Below, piece after piece: positions 59,791 through 64,000 of a stretch of 64,000 nucleotides of DNA; positions within the stretch are counted from its first letter, which is position 1, and each line of letters starts with the position of its first letter. Below the pieces are notes generated by a model, which searched no databases, was not told where the DNA came from, and was given only the letters and a program-made list of their open reading frames with translations. A program made the translations under genes and the position numbers. This DNA is from Rallus limicola (lineage: Eukaryota; Chordata; Aves; Gruiformes; Rallidae), in contig JAKCOZ010000016.1 in the NCBI GenBank assembly GCA_022605955.1, forward strand, positions 12,652,001-12,716,000, read 5' to 3'.

Positions 59791-62031
59791 GATGTTTGCT
59801 ATTAAACAACATCAGCTAACACAAAGTGATGGGCGAAACAGAATCCCAGAAGGCAGCACTATCTTCTGATTAAAGGAAGGTGTTCTTACAGGGCCATGGA
59901 AGCAACAACAGAGTCTATTCTGATGTATAGCACTGGCACACTGTATTTCTGAGTATACTTATTCCTACCTTTGATATTTATAATATCTCTCCCTCTTCTG
60001 GGCATTTAATGATTTATTTGTTCACAAGCCACTTGAGGAAAAAAAAGTTGACACAGTAACACTTCTGTACTTCAAAGTAATGGAAATAACAGAGAGATGG
60101 TACTTATTAAAATACAATCACAGACTTGAACTGTATAGGACAGACATAATTCCCACTCTTGTCCCCCCAGGAACAAAGTTGTATGTTCACTTTTGTTCTC
60201 AGTTCCAAATCTCAGGAATGTTCAACTGGAAAAAGCACCTATTTTCAATTATGACACTCTTCTGTGCTCCAGACTGCTCTTTTCCAGTGGTTTAACTTAA
60301 CTGCAGCACAGAGAGGCTGGATAAGAGCAATGAGAGATGATGTCACATCTGTTTGAATTAACAAGGTGATAAATAAGTACAATAAGTCCAGCTGAATGGA
60401 TCAACAAATAAGTAGAGCTATGTTTTCCCATGGCTGCCTAACATAAATCCCAAGAATTCTAGCCTTTGGAAAATTCTCCTTTAAAGTAAGACTAATTAAT
60501 TTCACATTCTTGGTTTTTTTAGTTAATACCTTTTATAGGTCCTTAACTTGAGCACTCTTGACTTTTTAAGTTTTAATATGTCATATGTCTTTAGTAAATA
60601 ACTACTAGGGTTGTTTCTTTCACCTTAATTATCTCCTATTCACACCATACATACTTCTACGTATTTACATCTTATAAATGCTGTACCTACTGTGTCTGTA
60701 AATTACTAAAGATTGTCCATATGAAAGATGTTCTACTATTTTTTTCATTTCACTGATTCATTGACCAAGTTTTAATAATTTTAATCCATGTTCTTGTTTT
60801 CAAACAATGGAAAAATGCTCACAACTAAACAGCAATCATCTGTCCTTTCATTTTAACACATACAATGAAGACATGTTTTTTGTTGTTATACATTGTGTGA
60901 GGAATGGTAAAGGGCTTTTGACAGATGAGCTTGATGATCAAGCATATACAAGTAATAATTGGCAGGTTTAAGACTTCTGGAGCTGGACTGACAAAAGGTG
61001 GTAAACAAACCTCAATGGTATCTGTGAGAGACGGAGCTGTAAGAAATCTCATATTTGAAAAGATTTATGTTACTGAATTGAACGTTCTGAAACTAGACTG
61101 AAAATCTTGGCAAAGTCTTCATTTCCAGTGCTAAGAAAGAGCTAAAGAACTAGACCTGGTCCCTAAAACTATTCCCCCCTCTCTTTTCCTATGAAGCTTG
61201 GGCTTCATCTCCACTCTTTAGATAAATAATTTTGAGAACAGATGGGGTAATATGTAACTGCAACATCAGAGTGTGCAAATCTGTAGATGTTCTCTGAGAA
61301 GAGAAGCAAATAACCAACCGAGCTCGGTGTTAAAACCCGAAACATCTGATTGGACATGTTGGTTCTTTGCAAGCCCTGCTGATGCTGGAAGGACAGATTT
61401 ATATTTTAACATTTATTGGTTGATATTTAGTAATTTTTCTATTGCATAAATAAGCACAAGCCTGACAAGTCCTTCCATCCATACCTATCGCTATGCTTGC
61501 TGCTAAGAACAGAAAACTGCACCAGATCCTTGGCTGCCATAGATGGGAATAGCATTAATGTCTGCAGGGGAGACATACAAACTGAAATTATGGAGCAATT
61601 TGTTCACAATATTATGAATTCTCACAAACTAAATGAGCTGCAAGGGGTCTTACTTTTTATTTTTTAATCTTATTTTAACAAATCCCATTCACTCCTGTTC
61701 CTTCCAGGCTCCTTTCCTGCTCTTTAGGACTTCCGTGGATTATAAACATGAGGGAGAATCTCCAGTACTTATTCAATGATTGCAGTGCGGCAATACCACT
61801 TGGAACACTTTCCAATGGTGATAGCAAAAGATGATGAAAATTTATTTTCAGGATTAGTGAATCTAGCTGTCAAATTGTATTTTCTGTACCTAAATATCAC
61901 AGTTTCTCATCCAACAATGTAGAGAACAAGATTCTTAGAGCAACACTTTAATGGTATAATTACTCACACAGCATTTTCTCAAAAAACTTCTGGAAAAATC
62001 AGACCAGAATTTTCATTATTTTTTATAAGAT
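59791..62031. other. No gene recognised
   Basis: Plain AT-rich sequence between the CR1 and the L2/MIR-like fragment. Confidence 0.5.
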
Positions 62032-62130
62032 CCAGGAAAACTGAGGCAAACTTTTTCTCAAAGTCACAGAATAAACTGGGTCATGACCAGGAGTTCTTAA
62101 ATCCTTTAACTCAGCTCACTAAACCTTCTT
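62032..62130 (-). repeat. Ancient L2/MIR-like fragment
   Basis: AGGAAAACTGAGGCAAAC, then CTCAAAGTCACAGA, CTGGGTCATGACCAGGAGTT and TTTAACTCAGCTCACTAAAC follow the order of the reversed MIR/L2 segment I remember: gaggaaactgaggc, caaggtcacacagc, gaacccaggagtcct, gctctaaccactagac. It is directly followed by a T-rich run (62123-62146). Confidence 0.5.
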
Positions 62131-62921
62131 TTCTTTTTTTTTTTTTCTGCCTGAAACCACTAAGAACAGCCCAGGCACTGTGAACTGCCTATAAACCTGT
62201 TGCTGTTCTGCAGCACTGCTATTTCTATGCAAAAAGATAGAATTGTAGATATAATGTATGACTTTCACCACTACTGTCCATACATTGCCCTCTAAAGTCC
62301 TTAGAATTGTTTAATAGAGAACTGAAGGCATTATTACCACAAATTATTGCCCCTCTGCAAGAAAAGACCTATTCCACTAAAAGATACTAGCAGATCCTTA
62401 ATGACACCATTTTGTTAAGTAGCCCTCTCAATTCTTGACTTGAGGGTATTTTAGCGTGCAAATGACACCAAGGGATACATTTTTTTTGGATACAAACCTT
62501 TCCCAGCTTTATTGGTCCCATTAATGCCCCACTCAGTGTTCACAGACAGGATTGCTCAGGAGCTTGTTGAGCACTATGAGAGGGAAAGAGGGGCTGTATC
62601 GTGCTCCTGTGGCACTCAGGTGGCAGGCCTCATGTCAGTCCTCCTTCAGAGAATCCTTCTACAGAGTAAAGAATGCTAGATGGATCTGGGGCCAATCACC
62701 TCTAGAAACTGAGAACACAGAAATCTGTAAAACAAACCATTTTTGCAGAAGAGACTGGTTGCTATTGCCCAGACTGCTCCTGTTATAATTTGGAAGATAA
62801 CTTTAGCCAAATGAGGAAGATATTTGCATTCTGCAATAGTCTCAAGAAGAGATTAAGATGACTATATAATTTCTTTACTCCTTCACCAGAAACAACTGTG
62901 CTTGAAAGTTACATTATGGAA

Positions 62922-63218
62922 GCTGGAGAAGGCCTTCTTACAAGGACATGTAGGGACAAGGGGCAATGGGTTTAAACTGCAAAAGGGGAGATTTAGATTA
63001 AAGGAAGAAATTCTTCCCTGTGAGCACGGTCAGGCCCTGAACACAGGCTGCTGAGAGAAGCTGTGGCTGCCCCCTCCCTGGCAGTGTTCAAGGCCAAGTT
63101 GGATGGGGCTTGGAAAAACCTGGTCTGGTGGAGGGTGTCCCTGCCCACGGCAGGGGGGTGGAAATAGATGGGATTTAATGACCCTTTCAACCCAAACCAG
63201 TCTATGATTCTATGATTA
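62922..63218 (+). mobile_element. CR1 LINE, 3' end fragment (5' truncated)
   Basis: This is the last 300 bp of a chicken-repeat-1 (CR1) non-LTR retrotransposon. It carries the usual end of the reverse-transcriptase ORF region followed by the short 3' UTR: GGAAGAAATTCTTCCCTGTG, then AGTGTTCAAGGCCAAGTTGG, the GTGTCCCTGCCCACGGCAGG stem region, and the CCAACCCAAACC-like segment just before the end. It finishes with the CR1 signature, two copies of the octamer TCTATGAT (63201-63217), instead of a poly-A tail. 5' truncation is normal for CR1. No target-site duplication is expected or seen. Moderate divergence from the consensus I remember, and many CpG sites already lost, suggest an old but not ancient insertion. 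The copy is not coding. Confidence 0.95.
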
Positions 63219-64000
63219 TATTCACCAGAAAACTCCTGCATTAGCATTTATTCTCAAGTGAAGTTGTTCTACCGTATATATCAGATGCTTTAGTTCCTTG
63301 AAAATAAACCAAATAAAAAAGCAAAAAAAAATCCCAGTTAATTTATGATGGAATATTTCTTTGATTATTTCTATAGCTCACTTAGGCCAAGTATGATGGG
63401 GAAGACAGATAACTGTAAAGTTATATCTATGCAAAGAAGAAACGCTGGTATTTGTTTGCTGCAAAAGACCTGAAATCAGAGCCAGTAAACTCAGTCTGGT
63501 GGTACATACTCTCTGAAGGTATACAGGGTATAAATCTCATTCTGCAAAACTATGAGGTTTTCTCCTGAACCAAGTGTTCACAAGCTATAAAGTTAATAGA
63601 CATTTACAAAGACTGTTTTTAAACTTAATATATCATTGCTTAGGATAACTGACAATTATATGGTGAGAAAAAAAGTCCCAATTTGAATACAGAACTAATA
63701 GATGTGAAGGATCAGAGATAGAGAGATATGACAGACAAAATGGAACTTGGGTCTATTTATAACACACAAAACCCATACCATCTACCTATTAACATAGTGA
63801 TTAAGCTTTAGCAGCCTTAGAACAACTGTTGCCCTTGCCAATTTTTTTGCATTGTCAAAACCAGAAGCTGCTTCTCAAGTGCACGGAATGTAAAAGTCAC
63901 CATAAGGAAAGGAAATGCTACAGGTTAATTTCTGTGAAATTAAGATAAATAAATAAATAATTCAAAACAGGAAAAAAAAGGAAGAAAGGAGTTTAAAGCC
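63219..64000. other. No gene recognised
   Basis: Right end of the window; only the (AAAT)n microsatellite is distinct. Confidence 0.5.
63945..63961. repeat. (AAAT)n microsatellite
   Basis: GATAAATAAATAAATAATT, about four AAAT units. Confidence 0.85.

Noticed and set aside
62993..63247. 84-codon open frame, minus strand
   Set aside because: It lies antisense within the CR1 3' end, so it is not a gene.
1..64000. CRISPR array, prokaryotic operon or phage-like system
   Set aside because: CR1 and LTR elements, microsatellites and lack of dense coding show vertebrate nuclear DNA. No regularly spaced repeats were seen.
1..64000. All clear L2/MIR-like relics appear in one orientation
   Set aside because: I recognised them by the reversed-strand words, so the bias is probably in my search and not in the DNA.

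Overview
This window looks like intergenic or deep intronic DNA from a bird. The evidence is a 3' fragment of a CR1 LINE on the plus strand with the diagnostic 8-bp terminal repeats (62922-63218), a longer 5'-truncated CR1 on the minus strand (59318-59790), and an LTR fragment of a type I know from avian endogenous retroviruses (33341-33890). Base composition is AT-rich, CpG is scarce, and recognisable transposable elements are few, all as expected for a bird macrochromosomal gene desert or long intron. I recognise no protein-coding gene, rRNA, functional tRNA or CRISPR array. The open reading frames reach at most about 140 codons, which is about what chance gives in AT-rich DNA on six frames, and none of their translations resembles a family I know.

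Layout. 1-3030 is featureless. 3034-3280 holds two old repeat relics side by side: a palindromic DNA-transposon-like piece and a reversed L2/MIR-like tail. 5040-7260 is the densest conserved-looking stretch, with SOX-like words, a local CpG-rich patch (5985-6295) and TAAT-rich blocks. Further non-coding blocks that look constrained by eye lie at 9060-9215, 10060-10340, 19885-20190, 22535-22640, 25255-25850, 34610-34990, 40235-40690, 43140-43400, 45185-45450, 54780-55035 and 56770-56890. They are called from motif density and sequence texture only, without any alignment. Between them lie long plain AT-rich stretches with microsatellites, homopolymers and a few small tandem duplications.

A second layer is a set of short, strongly decayed repeats that match, from memory, ancient amniote or sauropsid repeats: L2/MIR-like tails (best at 39196-39300, 54088-54195, 62032-62130 and 3187-3280) and short palindromic relics common in turtles and crocodilians (3034-3165, 9466-9522, 35089-35155, 41963-42028). 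There are also two unassigned objects: a pair of diverged direct repeats about 670 bp apart (23611-23732 and 24282-24402), and a tRNA-like fold that could be the head of an old SINE (38226-38290).

A few places have splice signals that could belong to a non-coding RNA or an unknown gene (11438-11727, 32107-32149, 37167-37252, 47762 onward, 57200-57506). All are weak and could be chance. I found no convincing new biological system. The best leads are the diverged repeat pair, the tRNA-like element, the CpG patch beside the SOX-rich block, and the homeodomain/POU palindrome block at 43.1-43.4 kb.
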